Of a stretch of DNA of 7,860 nucleotides, positions 1 to 6,665 are shown in pieces. The first letter of the stretch is position 1. Every line of letters begins with the position of its first letter. The notes beneath the pieces are model-generated. The model made no database searches. It saw only the letters and a program-made list of their open reading frames with translations, and was not told the origin of the DNA. The position numbers were made by a program, and so were the translations under genes. The stretch comes from Cryomorphaceae bacterium (lineage in GTDB: Bacteria > Bacteroidota > Bacteroidia > Flavobacteriales > Schleiferiaceae). The stretch lies in assembly GCA_013205365.1 (NCBI GenBank), contig JABMNC010000055.1, forward strand, positions 1 through 7,860. The letters run 5' to 3'.

Positions 1-375
1 AAGGACCATCTCGACCAAGTGCATCACCCCATCAGGGGTGGCTTGTTCGTCGCCATGTAGGGCGCCCTGAACCCAAATGCGCACTGGATTTGCCCCAGGA
101 TCTGACCCGTTAATTCTGAAGCCCCCCATGATTCGGCCTCGCGGAGTGGTACCCAATTTGACCCGTTGCACGGAGGCGTTAGGGAACCGAGTTGACACTT
201 GGTTAAACCACTGCGTTACCTCTTCTTCTGATGAAAAACCCTTGGACTTTTGAAACGCCGGAGTCGAAATATCGACTGTAGGGTCCGGAAAAAACACCGC
301 ACCGAAGCCTCCGTCGGGCCCCGAAGAAGTCCCCGAAACCGCCAGCAAGCCGAGCGCAAGAATCCCCCACCTCAT
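1..375 (-). CDS. Exported M14-family zinc carboxypeptidase, N-terminal part (cut by the left window edge)
   Basis: Only the first 125 residues are visible. They start with a signal peptide (Arg2, hydrophobic core about residues 4-14, then Ser/Gly-rich) and have no lipobox, so the product is probably exported to the periplasm or beyond. Residues 65-125 match the start of the M14 metallocarboxypeptidase fold: a GTTPRGR segment, a beta strand reading VRIWVQGA, then LHGDE, whose His107 and Glu110 form the HxxE zinc pair of the family. The later zinc His, substrate-binding Arg and catalytic Glu lie outside the window, so activity cannot be judged. M14 enzymes remove C-terminal residues from peptides. 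The start is the ATG of an ATGA overlap with the stop of the porin gene upstream, so translation is probably coupled. The family call is firm; substrate specificity (A-, B- or glutamate-type) and any C-terminal sorting domain are unknown. Confidence 0.85.
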   Translation of the reverse strand, partial: MRWGILALGLLAVSGTSSGPDGGFGAVFFPDPTVDISTPAFQKSKGFSSEEEVTQWFNQVSTRFPNASVQRVKLGTTPRGRIMGGFRINGSDPGANPVRIWVQGALHGDEQATPDGVMHLVEMVL

Positions 376-1682
376 AGCATGAACGTGGTGCACCAGCGGA
401 CCGTCCACTCGGGTGCGGTTAACAATGAATTCTCGTGGTTGCGGGCGTCGGGGCCCACAGCGTTCCACGTTGCAGACAGCTGGTGCTTAAAACCGTACCA
501 CCTTGATGCATAGCGCGTTAATCCTATTGTGTAGTACTGTGGACGGTCGTAAAAAGCTCCGTTGCGCAAAAACGAAAAATCCGCGGGATTGAGCTGCGTC
601 GCCCGCACATCCACCGACCAGTTCGAAGGCAGCACGTAGCCGGCCTGCACATTGAATCCACTTCCAGTCATCATTCGGTTGCGCACATAGGCCGAAACAT
701 CGTTCACCCCATCGATTTCAAAGGTTGAAGCCACCGACCCGTCGTTGCGGACTCGGTAGGCAATACCCTCAGGAACGTAGGCTTGCGCCTGAATCCACTC
801 CGCAAGGAGGGAGAATCCGCGGTACTTCAGCATTCCGTCCACCCCAACTTGGGCATAGTTGGGCAGCAAGGGGTCGAGGTTGGCGTCCAGGTATAGAATG
901 GTACCCTGCTCGCGGCCACGGCGGCTGCTCATGCCTTGGTTGAAGTTGGCGTAGGCTCCAAGGATGAGTTTGGGGCTGCGCTCGCGGACTAAATCCGCCT
1001 GGCGAAACTGTCCAAATCGCGTAAATAACCCGTTCGGAACCCAATCCAAGCGCGCCGCGTACTTCAAACCACCGTAGTCGCGGCCGAACGGGTTGGCTCC
1101 GTCGCCCGTGGTAATCGCCAAGGCCGGCCTCAGAAACTGCTTGCCGGTGAGGCGCAGGCGTCCGTCGTAAAAAATGCCCATTTCGGCAATGGTCGCAAAT
1201 GCTGAGGAGACGCGGCTGCGTTCCACGAGCTGCAGGGTTCCGGAATTCATTTGCATTTCACGCGGACCCGCGGGGTTGCCGCGCTGCCCCAAGGTGATGC
1301 GGTGTTGCGGCGTGAGTCGGTAGCCCACAAAGGACTGAAATAGCATAATTCCCTGGGCGTCATCGAGTTCTGACGTTCCTGATAGGTCGAGCGTCAGCCG
1401 GTAGTAAAAGCGGCTGTCGCGGTGGTCGCCTGCAAAACGCACTCGGGCGCGGCGCAACCGGGTCCGTACCGTGGCATCCGAAAACACCTCCGAAGGGGCG
1501 TACTTCCATTCCAAGTGCGGCTGAACCAGCGCGGTAATTTCGCCCGTGAATGGGCCTGACTTGTAGCTCCAGCCCTCACCCAACTGGTAGTTCTGGACGG
1601 TTGAGGACATGTCGTCTTCCCAATCCTGGGCCCAGGCGGCGAGCGGAACCGCCAAGGCGGCCATTAAAGTGCAAATGCGCAT
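372..1682 (-). CDS. Outer-membrane porin, OprO/OprP (phosphate-selective porin) family
   Basis: The product has 436 residues with a signal peptide (MRICTLMAALAVPLAAWAQ, likely cut after the AWA at 16-18). The mature part is a run of alternating aromatic/polar beta strands typical of a 16-strand porin: a TRLRRARVRFAG segment near the N terminus, then FYYRLTLDLSG, strands with GQR and KYAARLDWVPNG, and a closing strand EWTVRWCTTFML. This pattern is that of the OprO/OprP superfamily, whose members in Bacteroidota are often annotated as phosphate-selective, although real substrates are mostly untested. The chosen start gives a charged signal-peptide n-region and overlaps the upstream gene by 19 bp. 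A second candidate ATG at 1664 would give a TAATG junction but a signal peptide with no positive charge. An upstream ATG at 1739 would add 19 polar residues before the signal and is unlikely. The C terminus ends in Leu rather than the usual Phe. In this operon it probably admits peptides or anions. Confidence 0.82.
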   Translation of the reverse strand: MRICTLMAALAVPLAAWAQDWEDDMSSTVQNYQLGEGWSYKSGPFTGEITALVQPHLEWKYAPSEVFSDATVRTRLRRARVRFAGDHRDSRFYYRLTLDLSGTSELDDAQGIMLFQSFVGYRLTPQHRITLGQRGNPAGPREMQMNSGTLQLVERSRVSSAFATIAEMGIFYDGRLRLTGKQFLRPALAITTGDGANPFGRDYGGLKYAARLDWVPNGLFTRFGQFRQADLVRERSPKLILGAYANFNQGMSSRRGREQGTILYLDANLDPLLPNYAQVGVDGMLKYRGFSLLAEWIQAQAYVPEGIAYRVRNDGSVASTFEIDGVNDVSAYVRNRMMTGSGFNVQAGYVLPSNWSVDVRATQLNPADFSFLRNGAFYDRPQYYTIGLTRYASRWYGFKHQLSATWNAVGPDARNHENSLLTAPEWTVRWCTTFML

Positions 1683-2797
1683 ATGCTCTGGTTTTGGTAG
1701 TTCCACGAACCGCGAGCCATCACAGCTCCGAGGTTCCATTCCGCGTCAAAGAGGCAGAAATCCGCATCTGCGCCCACTTCGATGCGCCCTTTGTGGCTGA
1801 GTCCGAGGTTGCGCGCGGGGCTGCTGGTCACCGGCTTAAGGGCCACATCAGGCTTCACGCTGCCCTCGCGAACTAAGGACTGAAACGCGTGCAAATTTGC
1901 CGCAATCGGGGCCGGCCGGGTGCCTATGACCTGTCCAGAGTCGTCCTTGCGGTCAAGACCCGCGTGTCCGTCGGTCGAGAACGTGATGAGGTCAGGGTTC
2001 ACCCCCGCTTCGAGGGCGCGCAGCGCCGCCCAATGCGGTTCGGTGTACTTCGATGCTCCGGTGGTGATGTCAATGCTACCACCCCGCAGCGCAAATTCGA
2101 TGGCTTGCGTAAAGAGCGACTCCGTGCGCGCCACATGGGTAGGTGAAAGGTGCTTGATCGGCGCTTCAAAGTGGTCAAGCATTTCAAACAGCACATCCAT
2201 TTGCGAAGCGGCTCCGCCCAAGTGAACATGCAGAATGCCCTTTTTGCCGGACACCATTCCGCCAACCACGACCTCACGCACACGGCGCATCAGTTCGGTA
2301 GCGGTCGGATAACTTGAACGAATGTCGCTGATTGCAATTTTGCAGCCCAGTACGGGCTGAATAAAGACCATGTCGCCTTGAATGCTCCCGGTAATGTACT
2401 TGGGGTCCATCCCGTAGTAGCCGGTGAACATGTGGGCCGTCATCCCTTGCTCGTTCAGGCCCTGCACCTTGGCGTAGAGTGCTTCAATGGAACGGGTTGC
2501 CCCGTCGGTTCCGAGCAAACCTACCACCGTGGTGCTGCCCACCGCCATGAACTCGTCCATCGAAATTTCGCCGGTGAGCGAAGAGAAACCGCGCTTGCCC
2601 CCGGCGCCCGCCACGTGCACATGCTGGTCGATCAAGCCCGGAGTCAGAACGGCGCCCTGAAGGTCGACGGTCCGAAGGCCAGGAAGCCGCACATCCAAAT
2701 TCGGCCCCATCGCGGCCACGCGGCCGCCCGCCACCAAAATGTCAACGATGCCCAATGGTTCCGGGCTCCAGATTTGGGCGTTTTGAATGAGGTACAT
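1664..2797 (-). CDS. Isoaspartyl dipeptidase-like M38 metallohydrolase (IadA family)
   Basis: The product is 377 residues, close to the 390 of E. coli IadA, which hydrolyses beta-aspartyl dipeptides. By eye it aligns along its whole length: TPGLIDQHVH (His59, His61), VVGLLGTDG, FTGYYG (Tyr equivalent to Tyr137), GCKIAISDIR (Lys153, the expected carboxylated lysine bridging two zincs; Arg160), ILHVHLGG (His192), PTHVAR (His221, Arg224), GGSIDIT and FSTDG (Asp276). All metal ligands of the amidohydrolase binuclear site are present. Two substrate-site residues differ: the glycine loop after HVH has Lys68 where E. coli has Glu77, and Gly280 stands where E. coli has Ser289. The enzyme should be cytoplasmic (no signal peptide). 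It starts 6 bp after the DcuC gene. Aspartate is a natural link between the two. A true IadA and a relative with altered acyl-dipeptide specificity are both possible; family confidence is high, exact substrate low. Confidence 0.87.
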   Translation of the reverse strand: MYLIQNAQIWSPEPLGIVDILVAGGRVAAMGPNLDVRLPGLRTVDLQGAVLTPGLIDQHVHVAGAGGKRGFSSLTGEISMDEFMAVGSTTVVGLLGTDGATRSIEALYAKVQGLNEQGMTAHMFTGYYGMDPKYITGSIQGDMVFIQPVLGCKIAISDIRSSYPTATELMRRVREVVVGGMVSGKKGILHVHLGGAASQMDVLFEMLDHFEAPIKHLSPTHVARTESLFTQAIEFALRGGSIDITTGASKYTEPHWAALRALEAGVNPDLITFSTDGHAGLDRKDDSGQVIGTRPAPIAANLHAFQSLVREGSVKPDVALKPVTSSPARNLGLSHKGRIEVGADADFCLFDAEWNLGAVMARGSWNYQNQSICAFAL

Positions 2798-2803
2798 AGC
2801 TAG

Positions 2804-4153
2804 TTAGGCGAAAAGTTGAAGGATAATCATCAATAAAAGGCTTCCGAGCACTGGAATAGCGTTGCGCTTCGCCAGCTCCATGGGGCTCACCTTGGCGAGG
2901 GCCGCCACCGCGAGCAGCACGCCTGAAATGGGCGAAACCGTACGACCCATTGAGGCCGCCAAATTCATCGGCAGCAGAATGCGCACCGAATTCAACCCGA
3001 AGCGGGCAGCCACATCGGGAATAAGCGGCGAAAACGAGAAAAAGGCCGCGTTTCCGGACCCCATGAGAATCGAGGCCAGAAAAATCAGCACGACAAACGC
3101 GACGATCACCAAGGCCTCACTCGCGCCAAACGAATGAATCGCCTCAAGCATCGCATCCATAAAACCGAGGGCAATTAAGCCGTCGGCAAACACTTCCGAA
3201 ACGAGTACAAGCGTCACAACGGACGTAAAAATGCTTCCCATCCCATTCCAAAACACAGAAATGGAATTCACGGCGTCGCGTAGGTTCCCCGTAGAAAGGG
3301 TGTGCAGCAGCCACGCAACCCCAAACGACATAAACATGGAGGCCGTGGTCGACAGCGTAAACTGCGGCCCCCATACCTCCGTGGCGACGTAGCTCGCGAC
3401 CATCATCAAGATCGGCAGCACCGGAACCACCGCATAAATCATCGGCTTCACTGCCTTCACTTCGGATTCCGTCACGTGCTCGACGGGCGGAACCGCGTCT
3501 GCGCCGCGGTCAAAAATCCAATTGCTCAGCCCGTAGAGCACCGCAATCGCCACCATCAGCGGGAGCGCCAGGAGCATCTGGTGCACCACCACATAGTCAA
3601 CCACGGGAATTCCGGCGGCCTGAGCGGCCGCAGCCGTAAGCGCAGACGCGGGACCAATTCCGAATGCCGTCGTACCCGTAATCACCGATGCAGCCGTCAC
3701 CGGACGCACGCCCAATCGCAGCATCACCGGGTAGGCAGAGGCCATCAGAAGTACGGCCAAACCCGCGGCCGAGGTTACGCACACAAAAATCAACTGGCCG
3801 AGCGGAATCAGTGCAAGCACCAGCACATTAGGCGGCAACTTCAAGCGCTCCAGGGTGCGCATGGCTCGAACGACTAAGGACTCCGAAGCCCCGATATGGT
3901 CGGCATAGGCCACAAAACCTCCGATGCTCATGATCATTAAGCCCACACCGCTAAGGCTCGACGCAAAGGAATCAACAATGGCCGAAAGCAGCGGAATCCC
4001 TTCGCGCAACGCGGCACTCTGGGGAGTACCCAGCGCCAAGGCGGCCAGCATCAGCAGAACCGCGGCCACAAAAAGCACCGATTGCGCATGCCACTGGTGG
4101 TACAGCGACCACGCCGTGAGCGAAACGAGTATAATTAGAACCAGCAGGGCCAT
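2804..4153 (-). CDS. DcuC-family C4-dicarboxylate (aspartate/fumarate/succinate) transporter
   Basis: The product is a 449-residue, highly hydrophobic inner-membrane protein with about 12 membrane segments, close in length to E. coli DcuC (about 460). Family-like segments are GVGLMIMSIGGFVAYADHIG (69-88), SVITGTTAFGIGPAS (156-170), MGSGNAAFFSFSPLIP (364-379) and SMGRTVSPISGV (401-412). DcuC proteins exchange or export C4-dicarboxylates such as succinate, fumarate and aspartate, mainly in fermenting enterics; in other bacteria members are poorly characterised and some may carry peptides or other anions. A TAA in the same frame lies four codons before the ATG, which fixes the start. The gene follows the lipoprotein gene by 9 bp and precedes the M38 dipeptidase by 6 bp, so the two proteins may share the aspartyl substrate or product. 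The family is well supported; direction and substrate are inferred. Confidence 0.85.
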   Translation of the reverse strand: MALLVLIILVSLTAWSLYHQWHAQSVLFVAAVLLMLAALALGTPQSAALREGIPLLSAIVDSFASSLSGVGLMIMSIGGFVAYADHIGASESLVVRAMRTLERLKLPPNVLVLALIPLGQLIFVCVTSAAGLAVLLMASAYPVMLRLGVRPVTAASVITGTTAFGIGPASALTAAAAQAAGIPVVDYVVVHQMLLALPLMVAIAVLYGLSNWIFDRGADAVPPVEHVTESEVKAVKPMIYAVVPVLPILMMVASYVATEVWGPQFTLSTTASMFMSFGVAWLLHTLSTGNLRDAVNSISVFWNGMGSIFTSVVTLVLVSEVFADGLIALGFMDAMLEAIHSFGASEALVIVAFVVLIFLASILMGSGNAAFFSFSPLIPDVAARFGLNSVRILLPMNLAASMGRTVSPISGVLLAVAALAKVSPMELAKRNAIPVLGSLLLMIILQLFA

Positions 4154-4162
4154 GGGTCCGTA

Positions 4163-5098
4163 TTAGAAAGGGCTACCGTCGAGGCGGGTTCCGGGCGAAA
4201 AAAGCAGGGTCCCGCTGCCCACAGTGCTGTGCTGCACAAACTCCCCGGTGATGTCTGGGCTGCGCGTGAACGACTCGTTGGGATTGTCTGAATAAGGCGT
4301 CACGTCAAACGTAATCATCACGGAATCTTGTGTGTCGGTAATCGTCAGCACGTCCCCGGCGTTGTTAAGGTTTATGGCTCCGGTCGTCGTAGTCTGCACC
4401 AGGGCACCACCAAATGACCCCGAAGGGGTTCCGCCACCAAAAAGCACCAAGGCCGTACCGCTCGGAATCACCGACCCTGCTGGAAACACGTGCCGTGGCA
4501 TAGCCGAACTCAAAGCACTGGCGTCGTAGACCTTCCAGCCACTCACGTCCAGGGGCTGACTGCCCGTATTGAGTAATTCGATGAACTCATCCTCGTCTTG
4601 CACATACACACCGTCTCCGTTGGCATCACCCAATAGGGCTGAATTCGAGGGGTCGTAGAGCACTTCATTGAGCACAATCGAGGGACCGGCCTGGTCGTCG
4701 TCGTCAATGGTGAACGACGCAACACTATTGATATCTGCGATGGCATTAACTGGGTTGCTTATGCGCACCTCCACGAATTCGCTGCCCTCGACTTCGCTGT
4801 CGTCGATTGCCGTTACGGTTACTGAGGCGGTGAGGCTTCCGGCCGGAATCAGCACCGTCGTCGCCGAAACGCTGTAGTCGTCGGCCGAGGCCGTCCCGCT
4901 AAAGTCCAACTGGACCTGTACCTCGCTTGTCGAGACCGCGTCGAGGGTGACCACGAGGTTGAGGGTTCCGCCGTTCTCAGGCATCACCGTGGCGGACGCT
5001 TGGATTTGGGCCTGCGGAATCAGGTCCACATCGTTGGTCGAACAGGACCAAACTCCGAGCAGGGCTAGGGGTAAGAGGTTTCGGACGGTAAGGAGCAT
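4163..5098 (-). CDS. Lipoprotein with Calx-beta and lamin-tail (LTD) domains
   Basis: The product has 311 residues. The N terminus is a lipoprotein signal (Arg6, hydrophobic stretch 8-16, lipobox VWSC with Cys19). Residues about 28-133 form a Calx-beta type domain, with strands ending in TVTAIDDSEVEGSEFVEV and closing at SFTIDDDD, an acidic calcium-binding pattern. Residues about 140-311 match a lamin-tail domain: IVLNEVLYDP, an acidic DANGDG loop before DEFIELLNTG, LDVSGWKVYD, ALVLFGGG and the closing FSPGTRLDGSPF. Both domains are common in secreted Bacteroidota proteins and in extracellular nucleases, but no catalytic domain is seen here. The protein is probably displayed on the envelope as a binding or adhesion module that needs Ca2+. 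It is the promoter-proximal gene of the leftward operon, an unusual position for such a protein. Function is unknown; a substrate-capturing role is inference. Confidence 0.85.
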   Translation of the reverse strand: MLLTVRNLLPLALLGVWSCSTNDVDLIPQAQIQASATVMPENGGTLNLVVTLDAVSTSEVQVQLDFSGTASADDYSVSATTVLIPAGSLTASVTVTAIDDSEVEGSEFVEVRISNPVNAIADINSVASFTIDDDDQAGPSIVLNEVLYDPSNSALLGDANGDGVYVQDEDEFIELLNTGSQPLDVSGWKVYDASALSSAMPRHVFPAGSVIPSGTALVLFGGGTPSGSFGGALVQTTTTGAINLNNAGDVLTITDTQDSVMITFDVTPYSDNPNESFTRSPDITGEFVQHSTVGSGTLLFSPGTRLDGSPF

Positions 5099-5189
5099 AG
5101 CATAAAGGGATTGAATGGTAAAAATCCAATCGTTTAGCCGTCAAAAACAGGCCAATTCAAACTAATTTAACAGTCCAATAACCGACGGC
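5099..5189. promoter_or_regulatory. Divergent promoter/operator region between the leftward operon and the MocR-type regulator
   Basis: This 91-bp gap lies between two start codons on opposite strands, so it must hold promoters for both units. It is clearly more AT-rich than its flanks. CCAAT occurs three times in direct orientation, at 5126-5130, 5152-5156 and 5175-5179 (spacing 26 and 23 bp). Regulators of the MocR type are known to bind spaced direct repeats, so these could be subsites. On the minus strand TGTTTTTG (plus 5142-5149) and TTAGTTTG (plus 5158-5165) each match seven of eight positions of the Bacteroidota -7 motif TAnnTTTG, but neither has a convincing -33 TTTG at proper spacing. 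No promoter is assigned with certainty. Confidence 0.6.
5170..5179 (+). promoter_or_regulatory. Putative regulator operator, copy 1 (ACAGTCCAAT)
   Basis: This 10-bp sequence recurs exactly, on the other strand, at 6670-6679 in front of the hydrolase gene. Relative to the structural genes (leftward lipoprotein operon here, rightward hydrolase operon there) both copies read ATTGGACTGT in the direction of transcription. It lies 10 bp upstream of the regulator's own ATG, where bound protein could also control the regulator. It contains the third CCAAT of the intergenic direct repeats. Binding by the adjacent MocR-type protein is inference. Confidence 0.4.
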
Positions 5190-6665
5190 ATGAACCTACC
5201 CACTATTACGCGCGCATTTGGTGACCGCAGTGAACTTGGACTCGCCAAGAACCAGAAGTTCAGCGTCCTTTTGCACGTGCTCGTCGAGCTTATCGACTCG
5301 GGTATGCTACCTAAGGACAGCGACTTGCCCCCTACGCGCACCATGAGCCAGGCCTTAGGCCTTTCGAGGGCCACCGTCGCCAAGGCCTATGAGCACTTGC
5401 TCTTTTTGGGCAAAGCCCAGAGCCTTCAAGGGTCACGGGTTTGGGTTGCGCCGATCCATTATCCAAGCGGAGAATCTCAGTCCGCACCGCTCATGGCCAA
5501 GGAGCCGAACCTATCTGACCTCGGACGTGCCTTCTTGGCCCAAAGTCCCAAAGTCCGCTCAACGGAATCCAGCGTGCACCCGCTCCAGCCCGGGGTTCCG
5601 CCACTGGACCTTTTTCCGGTCAACCAATGGCGCAGTTTGACCAACGACTACTGGCGCAATGTGCGCCTCTCGGGCCTCACCTATTCGAGTACCGCGGGCC
5701 AGCAGGTCCTTAAGCAAACCCTTGCGCAGCTCTTGTTTAGTGAGCGCGGAATTCGCTGCGAACCCGACCAAATCGCCGTCGTTTCTGGATCCGTTCAGTC
5801 CCTCTTTTTGGTCGGAAGCCTCTTGCTCAATCCCGGCGATTCCGTCGCGCTGGAGAATCCCACGTTTCCGAACGTGCACCGCATCTTTAGCGGGCTTCGG
5901 GCACACAAAATTGAGCTCAAATCTGAGCTAGGCGAGCCTTTGGGCGCGGCGCGACTTGCCCACGTCGCCACAAGTGAAGCCTACCCCGTGGGCCCCGCGC
6001 TTGGACTTGAACGTCGAGGGGAACTTGCCGACCAACTCGCCGCTCAAGGCGGGTACTTGATTGAAAACGACTACGAGCACTCCGTGGGCCAGCCCTCTTC
6101 CAATAGCTTACTCGCCCACCACGACTACCGCAGCAATATCATTTACTTGAGCACCTTCAACCGAGTGCTCCACCCCTCAATTCGCATTGGATTCATGGTG
6201 CTTCCGCACGAGCTTGTGCGCCCCATGCATGCGCTCATGGGCCAATCACACCGCTTTGTGTCGACCAGCGCGCAGACCGTGCTTCACGAATTCATACAAG
6301 CTGGCCATTGGCAGCAGCACACCAAACACCTTCAGCGTGCGATCTCGTCGAGAAAAGCAGCTCTGCATGAGGCGGTTCGGCTCCATTTCCCCTCTGATTG
6401 GGTGCTCCAATCCGCCCATGGGGCGCAGCACGCTTGCCTGATTTCTCCTGGCGGAACCTCGATACCCGATCGCCTCCGCGCCCGATTCAACCAGCAGGGC
6501 ATTCACCCCCACTTTCTAGAGGACCACTACTGGACGGGCAGCCCCCAATACGGTCTCGTGCTGGGAACCGGCAGCGTGCACGAATCCCAAATGAACCACT
6601 GGGTCAGTGTGCTATCGGAGCAACTGCCTCCAAAAACGGCAACCAAACTGGACTACAAAAAATAA
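5190..6665 (+). CDS. MocR/GabR-type (GntR winged helix plus aminotransferase-like) regulator lacking the PLP lysine
   Basis: The product has 491 residues, normal for the MocR subfamily. Residues about 22-87 are a GntR winged helix-turn-helix (LPPTRTMSQALGLSRATVAK, then the wing GSRVWVA). Residues about 130-480 are a fold-type I aminotransferase-like domain: VVSGSVQSLFLVGSLLL (198-213), ENPTFPN (222-228), IENDYEHS (291-298, Asp294 being the expected pyridine-nitrogen contact) and IIYLSTFNRVLHPSIRIGFM (317-336). In B. subtilis GabR the last segment reads GTFSKSLLP, with the lysine that binds PLP; here Arg325 (CGA, 6162-6164) takes its place. The loop usually close to TPSHQ-PTG reads ATSEAYPVG (260-268), also altered. 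The reading frame is intact. An in-frame TAA at 5163 with no other usable start after it supports this ATG. It most likely controls the divergent peptide/dicarboxylate operon and possibly the downstream hydrolase-transporter pair. The ligand is unknown. Confidence 0.9.
   Translation: MNLPTITRAFGDRSELGLAKNQKFSVLLHVLVELIDSGMLPKDSDLPPTRTMSQALGLSRATVAKAYEHLLFLGKAQSLQGSRVWVAPIHYPSGESQSAPLMAKEPNLSDLGRAFLAQSPKVRSTESSVHPLQPGVPPLDLFPVNQWRSLTNDYWRNVRLSGLTYSSTAGQQVLKQTLAQLLFSERGIRCEPDQIAVVSGSVQSLFLVGSLLLNPGDSVALENPTFPNVHRIFSGLRAHKIELKSELGEPLGAARLAHVATSEAYPVGPALGLERRGELADQLAAQGGYLIENDYEHSVGQPSSNSLLAHHDYRSNIIYLSTFNRVLHPSIRIGFMVLPHELVRPMHALMGQSHRFVSTSAQTVLHEFIQAGHWQQHTKHLQRAISSRKAALHEAVRLHFPSDWVLQSAHGAQHACLISPGGTSIPDRLRARFNQQGIHPHFLEDHYWTGSPQYGLVLGTGSVHESQMNHWVSVLSEQLPPKTATKLDYKK

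Noticed and set aside
250..513. Plus-strand open frame of 87 codons across the porin/carboxypeptidase junction
   Set aside because: Arg-rich without any family resemblance, and antisense to two supported genes.
2378..2803. Plus-strand open frame of 141 codons opposite the M38 gene
   Set aside because: Lies wholly antisense to a well-conserved metallohydrolase and shows no domain or signal; a high-GC shadow frame.
3302..3877. Long plus-strand open frame (191 codons) opposite the DcuC gene
   Set aside because: It is extremely rich in His, Arg and Asn and has no recognisable domain; it mirrors the hydrophobic codons of the antisense transporter, which is strongly supported.
5101..5103. Extra minus-strand ATG just upstream of the lipoprotein start
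   Set aside because: It is out of frame with the lipoprotein (offset 5 nt) and opens no sensible leader; the in-frame ATG at 5098 gives a good lipoprotein signal.
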